In this document: piece after piece, positions 1-12,319 of the stretch
Numbering within the stretch: position 1 is the stretch's first letter
Layout of the letters: each line of letters begins with the position of its first letter
NCBI RefSeq assembly: GCF_020889625.1
Contig: NZ_CP086380.1
Coordinates: 391,001 to 455,000, forward strand
Reading direction: 5' to 3'
Length of the DNA stretch: 64,000 bases
Source: Deinococcus radiophilus
Lineage (GTDB): Bacteria; Deinococcota; Deinococci; Deinococcales; Deinococcaceae
The notes under the pieces: generated by a model
Seen by the model: the letters and a program-made list of their open reading frames with translations, nothing else
The model's database searches: none
What the model was told of the DNA's origin: nothing
Translations under genes and position numbers: made by a program

Positions 1-473
1 AAGCGGTGAACGACCGGATCCGGGCGGTGTTTCCAGCCATCGTGCAAGGACCGGACCCAGCCCAGCCGCTGGTGATCGAAGCAGGCACCTCGCGCAAGGA
101 AATGTTGGCCCAGTACGCCGACGCCATCGGGGCCGACACCCAGGGCTGGGATGAGCTGAGCGCCGTGATCCGTGATCCGAAGGCTGAGCTGGCTGAGCGT
201 CAGGCGGCGGCCATGACCCTCAGCCGCAAGGTGGCGCTGCCATTCGGCAATCTGGTGCTGGCATTGGCCGCACTGCCGTTCGCGCTGCGGTTCGGGCGTA
301 GCCTGGGCGTCAGTCTGGGCATGGCCCTGCTGGTGGCGCTGGCCTACTATCTGCTGACTGCTGTGGGTCTGACCCTGGCCGGCAGCAGCACAGGTCTGGC
401 AGCGCTGCTGTGGCCCTGGCTGGGCAACGTGATGATGCTGATCACCGGGCTGCTGTTGCTGAGGAGAACGTGA
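1..473 (+). CDS. LptF/LptG-family permease, 3' part
   Basis: C-terminal end of a YjgP/YjgQ (LptF/LptG) inner-membrane permease; the reading frame is open into the window edge, so the gene is 5' truncated and the GTG at 6 is not its real start. About 70 residues of soluble (jellyroll-side) sequence are followed by helices around residues 75-95, 98-122 and 130-152, as in the C-terminal membrane bundle of the family. In Gram-negative bacteria the family extracts lipopolysaccharide from the inner membrane with LptB. Deinococcus is reported to lack LPS, so the cargo here is unknown. The next gene starts 39 bases downstream on the same strand. Confidence 0.75.
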   Translation, partial: AVNDRIRAVFPAIVQGPDPAQPLVIEAGTSRKEMLAQYADAIGADTQGWDELSAVIRDPKAELAERQAAAMTLSRKVALPFGNLVLALAALPFALRFGRSLGVSLGMALLVALAYYLLTAVGLTLAGSSTGLAALLWPWLGNVMMLITGLLLLRRT

Positions 474-512
474 TAGGCACAGCAGATTCTCCTCAGCAGG
501 TCGGGCAGCCTC

Positions 513-1663
513 ATGCCCCCTAATTCGCCTGCCGCCTACCCCGCCGCCCTGATGGTGTCGGCGGCGTTCGGGGGTGGACACCGGCAGGCCAGTGCAGCGG
601 TGGCGCAGGCCTTGGCGGCGCGGCTGGAGGGGCGCATCCAGCTGGATGAGGTAGACGCTGTGGACATGCTCAGTCCGCTGGAACGGGCCTTGATCGTCGG
701 CGTGTACGACTTCTGGCTGCGGCATTGGCCAGCGGCGTACCATGCCTTTTACCGCTGGACCGACAGCGCGAATGAACCTGTGGCTGTCCTGAACACCTTC
801 AACTGGCTGGGGCAGGCTGGCTTCCGACATGAATTGCGCCAGCGACAGCCCGGCCTGGTGGTAAATACTTTTCCGACGACCGTAGCGCTGGCGGACACTG
901 TCAGGCGTAGGCAGCGCCTGGATTTTCTTAATGTCCTGGTCCTGACCGATTACCGCGTCCATCACCACTGGGCGCGGCCCCAGGCTGACCTGATCTTGCT
1001 GCCCACCGAGGCCACCCGCCAGGAGATGCTGGCCTGGGGCATGGACCCAGGGCGGCTGACGGTCACGGGCCTGCCGGTGTCGGCGGAGGTCACGCGCCTG
1101 AGCGGGCTGGACGCCTCCAGGCGCCAAGCGGAGATGCTACAGGCACTGGGTTGGACAGAAATGCCAGAGGCACCGATCATTCTGGTGTCGGGCGGCAGTG
1201 GGGTGTACCGCGGCTTTGATGAGGTGATCGGTACGCTCGGAAACCTGGGGACCCGCGCTGAGGTCCTGGTGGTGGCAGGTCCCAAAGCTCCCTGCACAGA
1301 GATGGTAGGTGGGGCCAGGGTGCATCATCTGGGCTACCGTCAGGACTTTCCAGTGCTGCTGGCTGGCGCCGCGCTGCTGATCGGCAAGGCGGGCGGGATG
1401 ACGGTGGCCGAAGCTACTGCGCTGGGCATACCGCTGATCGTATACCAGCCTATTCCGGGCCAGGAGGAGCACAACGCCCGCCACCTGCTGAAGCAGGGCG
1501 CTGCGCTATGGCCGCGTACCCGTGCCGAGCTGCGCCGCGCTGCCCTGAATCTATTGGACCCGGGGGTGCGTGCCCAGATGGCCCAGAGCAGCCGTGTCCT
1601 GGGAGTACCGGACGCAGCCAGCCGCGCTGCCGAAGTGCTGCTGACTCGTCTGGGATGGGAAGC

Positions 1664-1667
<4 letters not shown>
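513..1667 (+). CDS. MGDG synthase/processive diacylglycerol glucosyltransferase-like (GT28)
   Basis: 384-residue cytosolic or membrane-associated glycosyltransferase. The N-terminal loop FGGGHRQAS (residues 19-27) matches the glycine-rich GGGH acceptor loop of MGDG synthases and UgtP-type enzymes. The C-terminal half has a GGSGVYRGF nucleotide-sugar loop and the GKAGGMTVAEA segment that binds the donor diphosphate, typical of GT-B/GT28 enzymes. Family members transfer a hexose from a UDP-sugar to diacylglycerol, which suits a glycolipid-rich Deinococcus membrane. The stop overlaps the next start by ATGA, so it is probably translated together with the deacetylase. The sugar and acceptor cannot be read from sequence. 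Confidence 0.75.
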
Positions 1668-2875
<1,208 letters not shown>

Positions 2876-3149
2876 GTGCTCTCGCGAATGAAGTGAGTCA
2901 CAGCTGCAGGCCTCCTGAAATGGCTGACATGCGTGACAGTTCGGGTGGTCGCCGCAGTGAGAGAGGCGAAGGGCAACTAAGCCCGGCGGGCTGCCTCACT
3001 GTGCAGATTGTTTTCACGTTCAACTGGGGCTGCCTTCCGCACTGAAAGGGTTCGGCACACAGCCGTTTTCCTGCTGGCTGGCCCTCCCCGCCTTCTTAAC
3101 GCTGGCGCGCTAGGCTACAGCCCTGACCTGGAGCAGACTGCGCCGGGGT
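2876..3149. other. Intergenic region before tatA
   Basis: No convincing gene. A short AGCCC/GGGCT hairpin lies near 2979-2992, too weak and without a T-run to call a terminator. The tatA promoter lies at the right edge. Confidence 0.4.
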
Positions 3150-3155
3150 TACACT
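3150..3155 (+). promoter_or_regulatory. -10 hexamer of tatA
   Basis: TACACT ends 9 nt before the tatA ATG; a GGAG ribosome-binding sequence lies between the two. No good -35 is visible. Confidence 0.5.
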
Positions 3156-3164
3156 GGAGAAATT

Positions 3165-3437
3165 ATGGGGCCTGTAGAACTGCTGATTATCGCCGCTGTC
3201 ATTCTTGTGTTGTTCGGAGCGAGCAAGCTGCCGCAACTGGGCAAAGGCCTGGGGCGCGGCATCAAGGAATTCAAGGAAGAAACCCGTGAAGTAAGCCACC
3301 CCGGCCCGGACGCGCAGCCGCTGAATCCGGAGCTGCGTACCGGAACCCAGCGCGAGGTCGTGGATGTGGTGTCTACCGAGCTGCCCCGTGATGGCCGGAG
3401 CGTGGTCACCACCGAGGTGCGGGAGCGTCAGGGCTGA
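3165..3437 (+). CDS. tatA: Sec-independent translocase subunit TatA
   Basis: 90 residues: a short periplasmic N-terminus, one membrane helix (about residues 4-20), the FGASKLPQLGKGLGRG hinge and amphipathic helix ending in KEFKEE, then a polar tail. This is the TatA/E pattern. The pore-forming subunit works with TatC to export folded, twin-arginine proteins. tatC follows 8 bases downstream. No separate tatB is present here, as expected for a minimal TatAC system in which one TatA serves both roles. Confidence 0.95.
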   Translation: MGPVELLIIAAVILVLFGASKLPQLGKGLGRGIKEFKEETREVSHPGPDAQPLNPELRTGTQREVVDVVSTELPRDGRSVVTTEVRERQG

Positions 3438-3445
3438 GCGCTGAG

Positions 3446-4237
3446 ATGACCCAGCCTCCGGCAGAGCCGAACGCAGCGCAACAGCTTCAGACGGCGACCC
3501 TTTTGGAGCACCTTGGTGAGCTGCGGACCCGCCTGATCTGGTCGGTGGCTTTCCTGGCCGTCGGGATGGGCGTCGCCTTTACGGTGCACCAACCACTACT
3601 GGCGCTTCTCAAGGCCCCATTGAACGCCTCAGCACAGGTCCAGGCCGGCGAGGTCGTCCTGATCAGCACCACGCTGACCGGGCAGTTCATGGCGGCACTG
3701 AACCTCAGTTTCTGGGCGGGAATGGCCATCGCCCTGCCGCTGATCTTGACCCAGGTGTGGGCCTTTATAGCGCCGGGTTTGTACGCCCACGAGCGGCGCT
3801 GGGCGGTGCCGTTCATCCTGGGCGCGGGTGTGGCGTTCGCGGCGGGTGTCGCCTTTGGCTATACCTTCGTGCTGCCCGCCATGATCCGCTTTTTTCTGGA
3901 TTTCCTGGCGGGGCAGGTTCAGGCCATGCCGGATGTCGCGCAGTACATCGGTATGGTGGTTACATTTCTGGTGGCGTTCGGCCTCTCGTTCGAGCTGCCG
4001 ATTCTGGCGGTGCTGCTTACGCGGATCGGGCTGATCAACCATCATCTGCTGCGCCGGGGCTGGCGCGTCGCGCTGGTCGGCATCCTGATTCTGGCGGCGC
4101 TGATTACGCCCACGCCCGACCCCGGCACCATGCTGCTGGTGGCGGGGCCGCTGTACGTGCTGTATGAGCTGAGCATCGTGCTGTCGCGCATTTTTCAGGT
4201 TAAGGTGCCCGACGACGACGAACCGGTGCGGCTTTAA
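3446..4237 (+). CDS. tatC: Sec-independent translocase subunit TatC
   Basis: 263 residues with six membrane helices. The N-terminal LLEHLGELRTRLIWS segment is the conserved cytosolic TatC region (HLxELRxR) that reads the twin-arginine signal, and the later segment FGLSFELPILAVLL carries the conserved FxxxFELP motif. It is the receptor subunit of the Tat translocon in the inner membrane. It is co-directional with tatA and separated by 8 nt, so almost certainly in one transcript. Confidence 0.97.
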   Translation: MTQPPAEPNAAQQLQTATLLEHLGELRTRLIWSVAFLAVGMGVAFTVHQPLLALLKAPLNASAQVQAGEVVLISTTLTGQFMAALNLSFWAGMAIALPLILTQVWAFIAPGLYAHERRWAVPFILGAGVAFAAGVAFGYTFVLPAMIRFFLDFLAGQVQAMPDVAQYIGMVVTFLVAFGLSFELPILAVLLTRIGLINHHLLRRGWRVALVGILILAALITPTPDPGTMLLVAGPLYVLYELSIVLSRIFQVKVPDDDEPVRL

Positions 4238-4328
4238 GGAGAAGGGCTGGCGGTGGGGTCAGCGCCGACCATGTCTGGCCCCGGTGTCAGCGGCCTGTGC
4301 CACTGCGGGTGAATGTCCCAGGCCACGT

Positions 4329-4997
4329 TCAGGCTGCCTGAGCTTCAGCCTTGCGGGCGGCGCTGAGGGCAGTCAGCAGGCGGGAGAAATGGTAAAGAGC
4401 GTAGGAGAGCGCCAGCAGCATGGGCCATTCGCCCCGGCCGATTTCCTCGGCCACGCCGGACCAGCCGCCTTCCCAGGTCAGAAGGCCCACGATCAGCAGG
4501 AGGGCCAGCGAAACCGGGCTGAGCAGCCAGTGCAGCAGCGCCCGCGCCTGCGGCGAAAAGGCGCGGCGCGAAAGGGCCAGCCAGCGCAGGACGATAGCGC
4601 AGAGGCTCAGCCCGAGCAGGCCGAAAACGGCTGCGGACAGCTCGCCCTGGACGGTGTCCTGCACCGCTCTGTACACCCAGACGGCCAGAACAGCCGCGTC
4701 CTCGCCCAGCGCCTTCCCCAGCCCGGCCCAACTCGGCGCGTAGCCCGCCGGCAAGTACCGCGCCTCCCGCGCAGTGAGGTGGGCGAGGCTCAGCTCGCGG
4801 TTGGCGCGGTGCGGGTCGCCCCACTCGCGCAGCACGTCGCTCGCGCTTTCGCCCGCGTCCAGCGCGTCTTCCAGGTGGGCCAGGTACTCCGCCCGCACCC
4901 GCGCCGCCGCTGCCCTCGCCAGGCCGTGCGTGGCGATGTTCAGCCAGTGCTCCGGCGTCATGGGGCCGCTCAGGGGCGGCGGCAGCATCCAGCCCAT
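4329..4997 (-). CDS. HAAS/permease-prefix domain membrane protein
   Basis: 222 residues. The N-terminal 60 residues (pattern RVRAEYLAHLEDALDAG ... EWGDPHRANREL) resemble the HAAS (DUF1700/permease-prefix) domain that is habitually encoded beside PadR-type regulators. The rest has about four membrane helices and an Ala-rich tail. Its start lies one base past the PadR stop, so the two are translationally linked. The function of HAAS membrane proteins is poorly known; they are often thought to be targets of, or partners in, the PadR response. Confidence 0.7.
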   Translation of the reverse strand: MGWMLPPPLSGPMTPEHWLNIATHGLARAAAARVRAEYLAHLEDALDAGESASDVLREWGDPHRANRELSLAHLTAREARYLPAGYAPSWAGLGKALGEDAAVLAVWVYRAVQDTVQGELSAAVFGLLGLSLCAIVLRWLALSRRAFSPQARALLHWLLSPVSLALLLIVGLLTWEGGWSGVAEEIGRGEWPMLLALSYALYHFSRLLTALSAARKAEAQAA

Positions 4998-4998
4998 G

Positions 4999-5310
4999 TC
5001 ACTGTCCTCCCAGCACAGCCCCGATCGCCTGCATCTGGGCCTGCCACTCGCCCCGCGCCCTGGCGAGGGCAGTGCGGCCCGCTTCGGTCAGGCGGTATTC
5101 GCGCCGGGTGCGGCCTTTGACGTCCACCTCGCTGCTCTGCACCAGCCCCTCCTTTTCCAGCAGGTGCAGCGCGGGGTAGAGGCTGCCCTCCTTGGCGCTC
5201 AGGACACCCCTGGAGCGGGCCTTGATGGCCTGGGCGATGGCGTAGCCGTGTTCCGGCTGGCGGTCCAGCACGGCCAGAATCAGCAGGCGGAGTTGCTCCT
5301 TGGTGTTCAC
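4999..5310 (-). CDS. PadR-family transcriptional regulator
   Basis: 103 residues. Winged-helix N-terminus with the PadR signature (HGYAIAQAI, then EGSLYPALHLLEKEGLV and RTRREYRLTEAGR). This is the short subfamily-1 form with a small C-terminal dimerisation helix. PadR proteins usually repress their own operon and are released by a small molecule or antibiotic. The gene leads a two-gene operon with the HAAS protein. The 5' region (5311-5345) contains an ATAC...GTAT spaced pair that could be its operator, but this is weak. Confidence 0.88.
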   Translation of the reverse strand: MNTKEQLRLLILAVLDRQPEHGYAIAQAIKARSRGVLSAKEGSLYPALHLLEKEGLVQSSEVDVKGRTRREYRLTEAGRTALARARGEWQAQMQAIGAVLGGQ

Positions 5311-5414
5311 CGGAAAATGATACCTCGAAACATTATGTATTGAAAGCTGAGGTAATGGCCGCGAAGTGGCCCTGCCTTTTTCCTGCCGGTCTGGCCGGGG
5401 GCCGGAGCCGCATA

Positions 5415-6374
5415 ATGGCAGGCGTGACCCCGACTCCCGGTCTGTCCAGCTCAGGTTCGCCCGGCTCCCTGGAGCCTGCCGCCTTTGCCGCCTCCGGGCC
5501 GGTCGCGGTCGCCTGGCAGCGCACCCAGGACATCGGCCTGAGCCTGGTGGCGGCCCTCCCGGCGCTGGGGGTGGCGCTGGTGGTCTACGGCCTGTTCTGG
5601 CTGGGCGGTGCGCTGCTGCGGGCGGCGGTGGTGCGGCGAGCCGGACAGCCCGAGCATGTGGCGCGGATTTTCGGGCGGCTGGCCCGCTGGGCGGTGCTCA
5701 CGCTGGGGCTGCTGGTGGCCGTGACCGTCACCTTTCCCAGCCTGACGGCCCAGAGCCTGCTGTCCACCCTGGGTATCGGCGGGGTGGCAATTGGGTTCGC
5801 GTTCCGCGACATCTTTACCAACCTGCTTTCGGGCCTGATTCTGCTGGTGACCCAGCCTTTCCGCATCGGGGACCAGATTGTGGCGGGCAGCGCCAAGGGC
5901 ACCGTGGAAGACATCCAGATGCGTGCCACCGTGATTCGCACCGCCGACAACCGCCGCATCCTGATTCCCAACGCCGAGCTGTTCACCGGGCGCGTGCAGG
6001 TGAACACCGCCTACCCGCTGGCCCGCGCCGGCTTCAGCTTTCTGGTGCCGCATGCCAGTGGCCCGCAGCGGGCCAGCGGGGTCACGCTGCGGACCCTTCA
6101 GTGCCTGGACATGATTGAGCAAGTCCCCCCGCCCAGCGTCATCGCCACTGAGCTGAACGGAGACGGCGTGACGCTCAGCGTGCGCTACTGGGTGCAGCCG
6201 CCGGCCCGGCGCGAACTGGCCCTGACCACCAGCGCCGTGATTCTGGCCGTTCACCGGGCGCTGGAACAGGAGGACATCGCCCTGGGCGGCAGTCTGGCTG
6301 TGGAGTTGCAGCCGCCGGCAGCTTCGCCGGCGGACCCGGCCGGCGGGCCGGAGCCGCGTTCATCCCAGCCTTAA
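5415..6374 (+). CDS. Small-conductance mechanosensitive channel (MscS family)
   Basis: 319 residues from the ATG at 5415, which has GGAG 7 nt upstream; an upstream in-frame ATG at 5340 would add a poorly hydrophobic, unlikely extension. Three membrane helices are followed by the pore-lining TM3 (GIGGVAIGFAFRDIFTNLLSG) and the conserved QPFRIGDQI beta-domain entry, then the alpha/beta C-terminal chamber. It opens under membrane tension to release osmolytes. The Pro-rich C-terminal tail after about residue 300 is not part of the conserved fold. Confidence 0.92.
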   Translation: MAGVTPTPGLSSSGSPGSLEPAAFAASGPVAVAWQRTQDIGLSLVAALPALGVALVVYGLFWLGGALLRAAVVRRAGQPEHVARIFGRLARWAVLTLGLLVAVTVTFPSLTAQSLLSTLGIGGVAIGFAFRDIFTNLLSGLILLVTQPFRIGDQIVAGSAKGTVEDIQMRATVIRTADNRRILIPNAELFTGRVQVNTAYPLARAGFSFLVPHASGPQRASGVTLRTLQCLDMIEQVPPPSVIATELNGDGVTLSVRYWVQPPARRELALTTSAVILAVHRALEQEDIALGGSLAVELQPPAASPADPAGGPEPRSSQP

Positions 6375-6385
6375 CCCAAAACCCG

Positions 6386-6391
6386 TACACT
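6386..6391 (+). promoter_or_regulatory. -10 hexamer of lgt
   Basis: TACACT ends 11 nt before the lgt ATG, immediately after the mscS stop, which argues that lgt has its own promoter. Confidence 0.45.
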
Positions 6392-6402
6392 GACCGGGAC
6401 TT

Positions 6403-7362
<960 letters not shown>

Positions 7363-7379
7363 CCTTGGCCGTTACGTTC

Positions 7380-7415
7380 ACCGCCTGCCCCGGACATCTG
7401 ACCTGGGCAGGCGGT
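7380..7415 (+). terminator. Hairpin after lgt
   Basis: Perfect 11-bp inverted repeat (arms 7380-7390 and 7405-7415, 14-nt loop) 18 bases after the lgt stop. No T-run follows, so it may be a factor-assisted terminator or an operator upstream of glmU. Confidence 0.5.
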
Positions 7416-7521
7416 TACAATTGGGGCGTTTCCGAAGCCTACGCCAGCTACTTTTGCCCAACTTGTCTGACCGCCTGACGGGTGGCTGTGCGCCGTACTT
7501 TGCCCTTCCAAGGAGATTCCC

Positions 7522-8960
<1,439 letters not shown>

Positions 8961-8970
<10 letters not shown>

Positions 8971-9078
8971 CCCACCGAGTGAGAGCGAGTGTCAATAAGG
9001 GTGGCGGGCCGCCCCGCCGCCCAGGAAAAATTGACCCACCGAGCGAGAGCGAATGTCAACGGGGGTGGCGGGCCGCCC
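8961..9078. repeat. Two-copy 54-bp tandem repeat over the glmU stop
   Basis: Copies 8961-9014 and 9025-9078 match at about 49 of 54 positions with a 10-base spacer (period 64). The first copy contains the last codons and TGA of glmU. Each copy ends in a GGCGGGCCGCC self-complementary core. Confidence 0.85.
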
Positions 9079-9117
9079 TGAAGCAAAGTTGATGGTCAAG
9101 AGTTGATGGTGGATAGA

Positions 9118-9157
9118 AGCGGGGCGGAGGACACGGTGCAGTGTCTTCTGCCCCGCT
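9118..9157 (+). terminator. Long hairpin between convergent glmU and the TSUP gene
   Basis: 17-bp stem (arms 9118-9134 and 9141-9157) with a 6-nt loop. The two non-Watson-Crick positions are G-U pairs only in plus-strand RNA, which suggests it serves glmU. No T-tract follows. Confidence 0.55.
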
Positions 9158-9206
9158 CTATCAGGCCGCAGGCTGGAACCGTCGACCATCATCCAGCAAC
9201 CTTCCT

Positions 9207-9977
9207 TCAGCCCCGGAACATCACCAGCGCCACAATGACCACAATCACCGTGTAAATCACCTTGACGAAGCCGCTGCCCTTCAGCATCGCCATTTTGGCG
9301 CCGGTGCGGGCGCCCAGGGCGTTGGCGAGGCCCATGCTGAGGCCCAGCCACCACACGATGTTTCCGGCCAGCAAAAACAGCCCCAGTGCCCCCAGGTTGG
9401 TCGCGAAGTTGATGGCGCGGGCATTGCCGCTGGAACGAACCAGGTTCATCCCAGTCAGGGCGAACAGCAGCATCAAAAACGTGCCCGTGCCGGGGCCAAG
9501 AAAGCCGTCGTACACGCCTACGATCAGCACGCCGGGAAGGGCCAGCGCTAGCGTGCGGGTGGTCAGGCCAGGGTAGGTGCTTTCCAGCCCAAAGCGTTTG
9601 TTGGCGACCACCAGTGCCCCGACCACCAAAATCACCACGCCTACCAGCGTGCGGAAGCTGTCAGGGTCCACGAAGCGCACCAGGTAGGCCCCCAGTGCAC
9701 TGCCGATCAGGGCCAGTGGCACGGTACGCCGCAGCAACTCGCGGTCCAAGTGGCCGCCCCGCCAGTACTGATAAGTGGAGGTGGCCGATCCGAAGATGGC
9801 GAGCAGCTTGTTGGTCGCCACCGCCTGCACCGGGCTAAGACCCATGAAAAAGAGGGCCGGCAGTGAGATGGTCCCGCCACCCCCGGCCACCGCGTCGATA
9901 AAACCGGCCAGAAACGCCAGCGGCAGCCCATACAGCAGCACTTCGGGGCCAATGCTGCCCATATCTATGCCGAACAT
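9207..9977 (-). CDS. TSUP (TauE/SafE) family permease
   Basis: 256 residues with about eight membrane helices. The [18 protein letters not shown] segment near the N-terminus is the hallmark TauE/SafE motif, repeated in divergent form as [14 protein letters not shown] in the second half. Family members move sulfite, organosulfur anions or other small acids out of, or into, the cell; the substrate cannot be told here. I placed the start at 9977 because TACACT ends 6 nt before that ATG; the longer frame up to 10073 would add 32 polar residues. Confidence 0.85.
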   Translation of the reverse strand: MFGIDMGSIGPEVLLYGLPLAFLAGFIDAVAGGGGTISLPALFFMGLSPVQAVATNKLLAIFGSATSTYQYWRGGHLDRELLRRTVPLALIGSALGAYLVRFVDPDSFRTLVGVVILVVGALVVANKRFGLESTYPGLTTRTLALALPGVLIVGVYDGFLGPGTGTFLMLLFALTGMNLVRSSGNARAINFATNLGALGLFLLAGNIVWWLGLSMGLANALGARTGAKMAMLKGSGFVKVIYTVIVVIVALVMFRG

Positions 9978-9983
9978 CTCGGC

Positions 9984-9989
9984 AGTGTA
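9984..9989 (-). promoter_or_regulatory. -10 hexamer of the TSUP permease gene
   Basis: TACACT on the minus strand, 6 nt before the ATG at 9977; it fixes the start. Confidence 0.6.
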
Positions 9990-10116
9990 ACGCGCGGAGT
10001 CCGGGCAGAAGGCCGCAGGACAAAGGCTTGCACCTGTTTTCTGGTGCGGTGCTGCCTCCATCAGCCAGACCAAGACAGACCCATTGACCCACCCATTTTC
10101 TGGTCTTACCCTTTGT

Positions 10117-10122
10117 TATGCT
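10117..10122 (+). promoter_or_regulatory. -10 hexamer of the BrxC/YtxJ-like gene
   Basis: TATGCT ends 7 nt before the ATG at 10130. The ATG inside the hexamer itself is therefore not the start. Confidence 0.6.
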
Positions 10123-10129
10123 GCCGGGT

Positions 10130-10798
10130 ATGACTCAAGCGAACGCCAACCAAACGGGCGAGCAGGTGCTCGTGCCCCTGACCACCCCCGAAGAAGTGCA
10201 GACTTTCCTCGCCCAGTACCCCCTGGCCGCCGTATTCAAAGCCGGCACCTGCCACAAGACCATGCAGGGTTTTGGTGTACTGGAAACCTTCTTGCAGCGC
10301 CATGAACTGCCAGTGGGCTTTATCCGCGTGGTGGATTGGCGCCCCGCATCCAACTTTGTGGCCGAGCAGACCGGACTGATCCACCACAGCCCGCAGCTGA
10401 TTATCTTCCAAGACGGCCAGCCCCGCTTCGAGGTGAACAACTGGGACATCACCCCCGAGGCGCTGGCGCCGGTGTTCTCGGCGCTGGTGCCCGCCCGCGC
10501 CGGCGGCAGCGTGGAGACGGACGGCAACCTTCAGCCCTATTTGGACCTGATGGACGCCTATCTGGGCGGTCAGATGAATGACTTCGAGTTCCAGGACCGC
10601 TGGGTGCCGCTGTTCCGCGACGACGCCAGCCTGCGTTCACAGCGTGAATTTGATCTGCTGTCGCGCCTCTTCGGCGATCCGGACGCTTATCACGGCGGTC
10701 TGCACCAGCTGGGCGCACCTGCGTCGCGCGGCGATCTGCGCCCCCGCGTGGAAGAACTGCGCCGTGAGCTGCTGGCCCTGCGCGGACAAGCCGACTAA
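10130..10798 (+). CDS. BrxC/YtxJ-like bacilliredoxin with C-terminal immunity-like domain
   Basis: 222 residues. Residues about 12-108 match the YtxJ/BrxC thioredoxin-fold family (monothiol bacilliredoxin): [13 protein letters not shown] holds the candidate active Cys41, and SPQLIIF and the late NWDIT complete the fold. BrxC removes bacillithiol from S-bacillithiolated proteins, and Deinococcus makes bacillithiol. Residues about 135-222 are an extra helical domain, [19 protein letters not shown]..., that looks like the colicin D immunity-type helical fold. The pairing is unusual; BrxC proteins are normally about 110 residues. The functional link of the second domain is unknown. Confidence 0.7.
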   Translation: MTQANANQTGEQVLVPLTTPEEVQTFLAQYPLAAVFKAGTCHKTMQGFGVLETFLQRHELPVGFIRVVDWRPASNFVAEQTGLIHHSPQLIIFQDGQPRFEVNNWDITPEALAPVFSALVPARAGGSVETDGNLQPYLDLMDAYLGGQMNDFEFQDRWVPLFRDDASLRSQREFDLLSRLFGDPDAYHGGLHQLGAPASRGDLRPRVEELRRELLALRGQAD

Positions 10799-10854
10799 AA
10801 ACAGACAACCCATCCCCCTCTCATCGGGCTGCCACATGAAGGAAGGCAGCCCTT

Positions 10855-10860
10855 TATACT
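10855..10860 (+). promoter_or_regulatory. -10 hexamer of the 10869 operon
   Basis: TATACT ends 8 nt before the ATG at 10869. Confidence 0.6.
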
Positions 10861-10868
10861 GCCCTTAC

Positions 10869-11747
10869 ATGACGGACCCCAACCCTACAGCGGCGCAGAC
10901 CGGCGCCCCGCCCCGTACCCCGCCGAGCGCGTTGGGGCCGGTCTATCATCAGCTCTCTACCGACTTCTATCCCTGGACCGAGGTGATCGCAGATCTCCGG
11001 ATGCGTGCCCAGGCGGGTCAGAGCCTGCTGTTTCAGGCCGAATCCCCTGCGGCGTGTGCCCGATTTGTCTGGCGGGACGGTCAGTTGTTGGGAGGGTACA
11101 GCGGAGCACGTGACCTGCCCTTCTCCGCGCTGATGCGGGGCCTGCCACGTGCCCGCGTGACCCTGTTGTCGCTCAGCGGTGAGGCGGCTCAGGCCATCTG
11201 GGACGCGCGCCAGGCTGAGGGGGGGCAGGCCCTGCAGGGAGACGCAGCGACCGTGTCCCAACAACTTGCGGGCCAGTCGGGTGTGCTGCTAGGACATGGC
11301 CCGGAGCGCAGTCTGTCGTACTGGCAAGCTGGTAAACCTCTGCATGGCGTCTGGTACCCGGAAGCCGGGGAGCAGGAGTGGCGGTTCATGGTGCAGGCCC
11401 AGCCGCTGGACCGCACAGAGCTGGTGCAGTTCTGGTCACAGGTGCTGGCACTGACCCACCGCCGCGCCGCGCTGGACGAGGTGTGGCGTCAGGCCTCACT
11501 GGAACTGGCCGCCGATCATCCGGCGCTGGACCCCTTTACCCGCGAGATCGTGGTCCGCACCGGCGAGCTGAGCGTGGACCCTGGAGTGGACACAGATGAA
11601 CTGCGCCCCGCCCTGCTGGCGGCCTACCGGAACGTACTGGAACGTCTTGGTCTACGGATTCAGGATTTGCCGCTGGAGAACCTGCGCCAGCATGAGATTT
11701 GGTCGGCCAGTGGCCTGGCGGAGATGATGAATGGAGGCCGCGCATGA
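10869..11747 (+). CDS. Uncharacterised soluble protein, DUF4388-like N-terminus, first gene of HAMP operon
   Basis: 292 residues, no signal or membrane segment. The first 30 residues are Pro/Thr-rich. The next region (residues about 35-120: WTEVIADLRMRAQAGQ, FVWRDGQLLGGYSG) has the strand-helix plus 'G-x-L-x-G' look of DUF4388-type modules that occur in bacterial signalling and surface-motility proteins. The C-terminal half is helical. It is related in style to the DUF4388 protein at 33088, but I cannot show homology by eye. Start set by the TATACT hexamer. The next gene overlaps by ATGA. Confidence 0.6.
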   Translation: MTDPNPTAAQTGAPPRTPPSALGPVYHQLSTDFYPWTEVIADLRMRAQAGQSLLFQAESPAACARFVWRDGQLLGGYSGARDLPFSALMRGLPRARVTLLSLSGEAAQAIWDARQAEGGQALQGDAATVSQQLAGQSGVLLGHGPERSLSYWQAGKPLHGVWYPEAGEQEWRFMVQAQPLDRTELVQFWSQVLALTHRRAALDEVWRQASLELAADHPALDPFTREIVVRTGELSVDPGVDTDELRPALLAAYRNVLERLGLRIQDLPLENLRQHEIWSASGLAEMMNGGRA

Positions 11748-12151
11748 CCGGCCCACTTCAGTGGCCCCAGGGCCTGAATAACGATACGCCGTTGCCCTAT
11801 GCCACCTGGAAGGTGATGGACCTGGTCGACGGGCACCTGTCTGCTGCCGAGGTGGCCCGACTGGCTGGTGTGACCGAGGCCGAAGTGGTACAGGCCATGG
11901 ACGAAGCGGGCCGCCGTGCCCGCAGCCATGAGCGGCTGCTCCGCCCGGTAGACGCTGAATTGCAGGCCCAGATCACCCGGATGCTGGGCAGTGTGGTGGG
12001 TCCAATTGCCGGAGTATTGGTTGAAGAAGCCATGGAAGACCTGGGTGCCGAGCCCAGGGCTGGGCAGCTGTTTCAGCACTTGTCGCATGAATTGGAACCG
12101 CACCAGCGGAGTGCCTTTGCCCACCTGGCCCGTGAACAGGAATTGGCCTGA
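11744..12151 (+). CDS. Uncharacterised helical protein (PatA/DUF8082-like), second gene of HAMP operon
   Basis: 135 residues, soluble and acidic. Residues about 19-55 (WKVMDLVDGHLSAAEVARLAGV) form a winged-helix-like half. Residues about 70-130 (GSVVGPIAGVLVEEAMEDLG) resemble the DUF8082/PatA C-terminal helical domain linked to type IV pilus and cell-polarity signalling; this match is from memory and moderate. The start overlaps the upstream stop (ATGA) with GGAGG just before. It is 168 bases upstream of the HAMP gene. Confidence 0.6.
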   Translation: MTGPLQWPQGLNNDTPLPYATWKVMDLVDGHLSAAEVARLAGVTEAEVVQAMDEAGRRARSHERLLRPVDAELQAQITRMLGSVVGPIAGVLVEEAMEDLGAEPRAGQLFQHLSHELEPHQRSAFAHLAREQELA

Positions 12152-12319
12152 GACAGGTTCCACGCCCTCAGGCGGCGCTGTGCCTAAGTGGTCAGAGGAA
12201 CTGCCCTAGGCTGGTATAAATGTGAGAAGCCTCCAGATTGGCTGCACTTTGATCTTGTTCTGTCACCCCGATGATTGGCGCCCGTACGGCTCAGACTGTC
12301 CAGGCAAAGGAAGGAATGC

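Noticed and set aside
5315..5345. Possible radiation-desiccation response motif upstream of the padR gene
   Set aside because: TTATGTATTGAAAG matches only the left half of the known palindrome; the right half is absent.
9978..10073. N-terminal extension of the TSUP permease
   Set aside because: The TACACT hexamer 6 nt before the ATG at 9977 places the start there.
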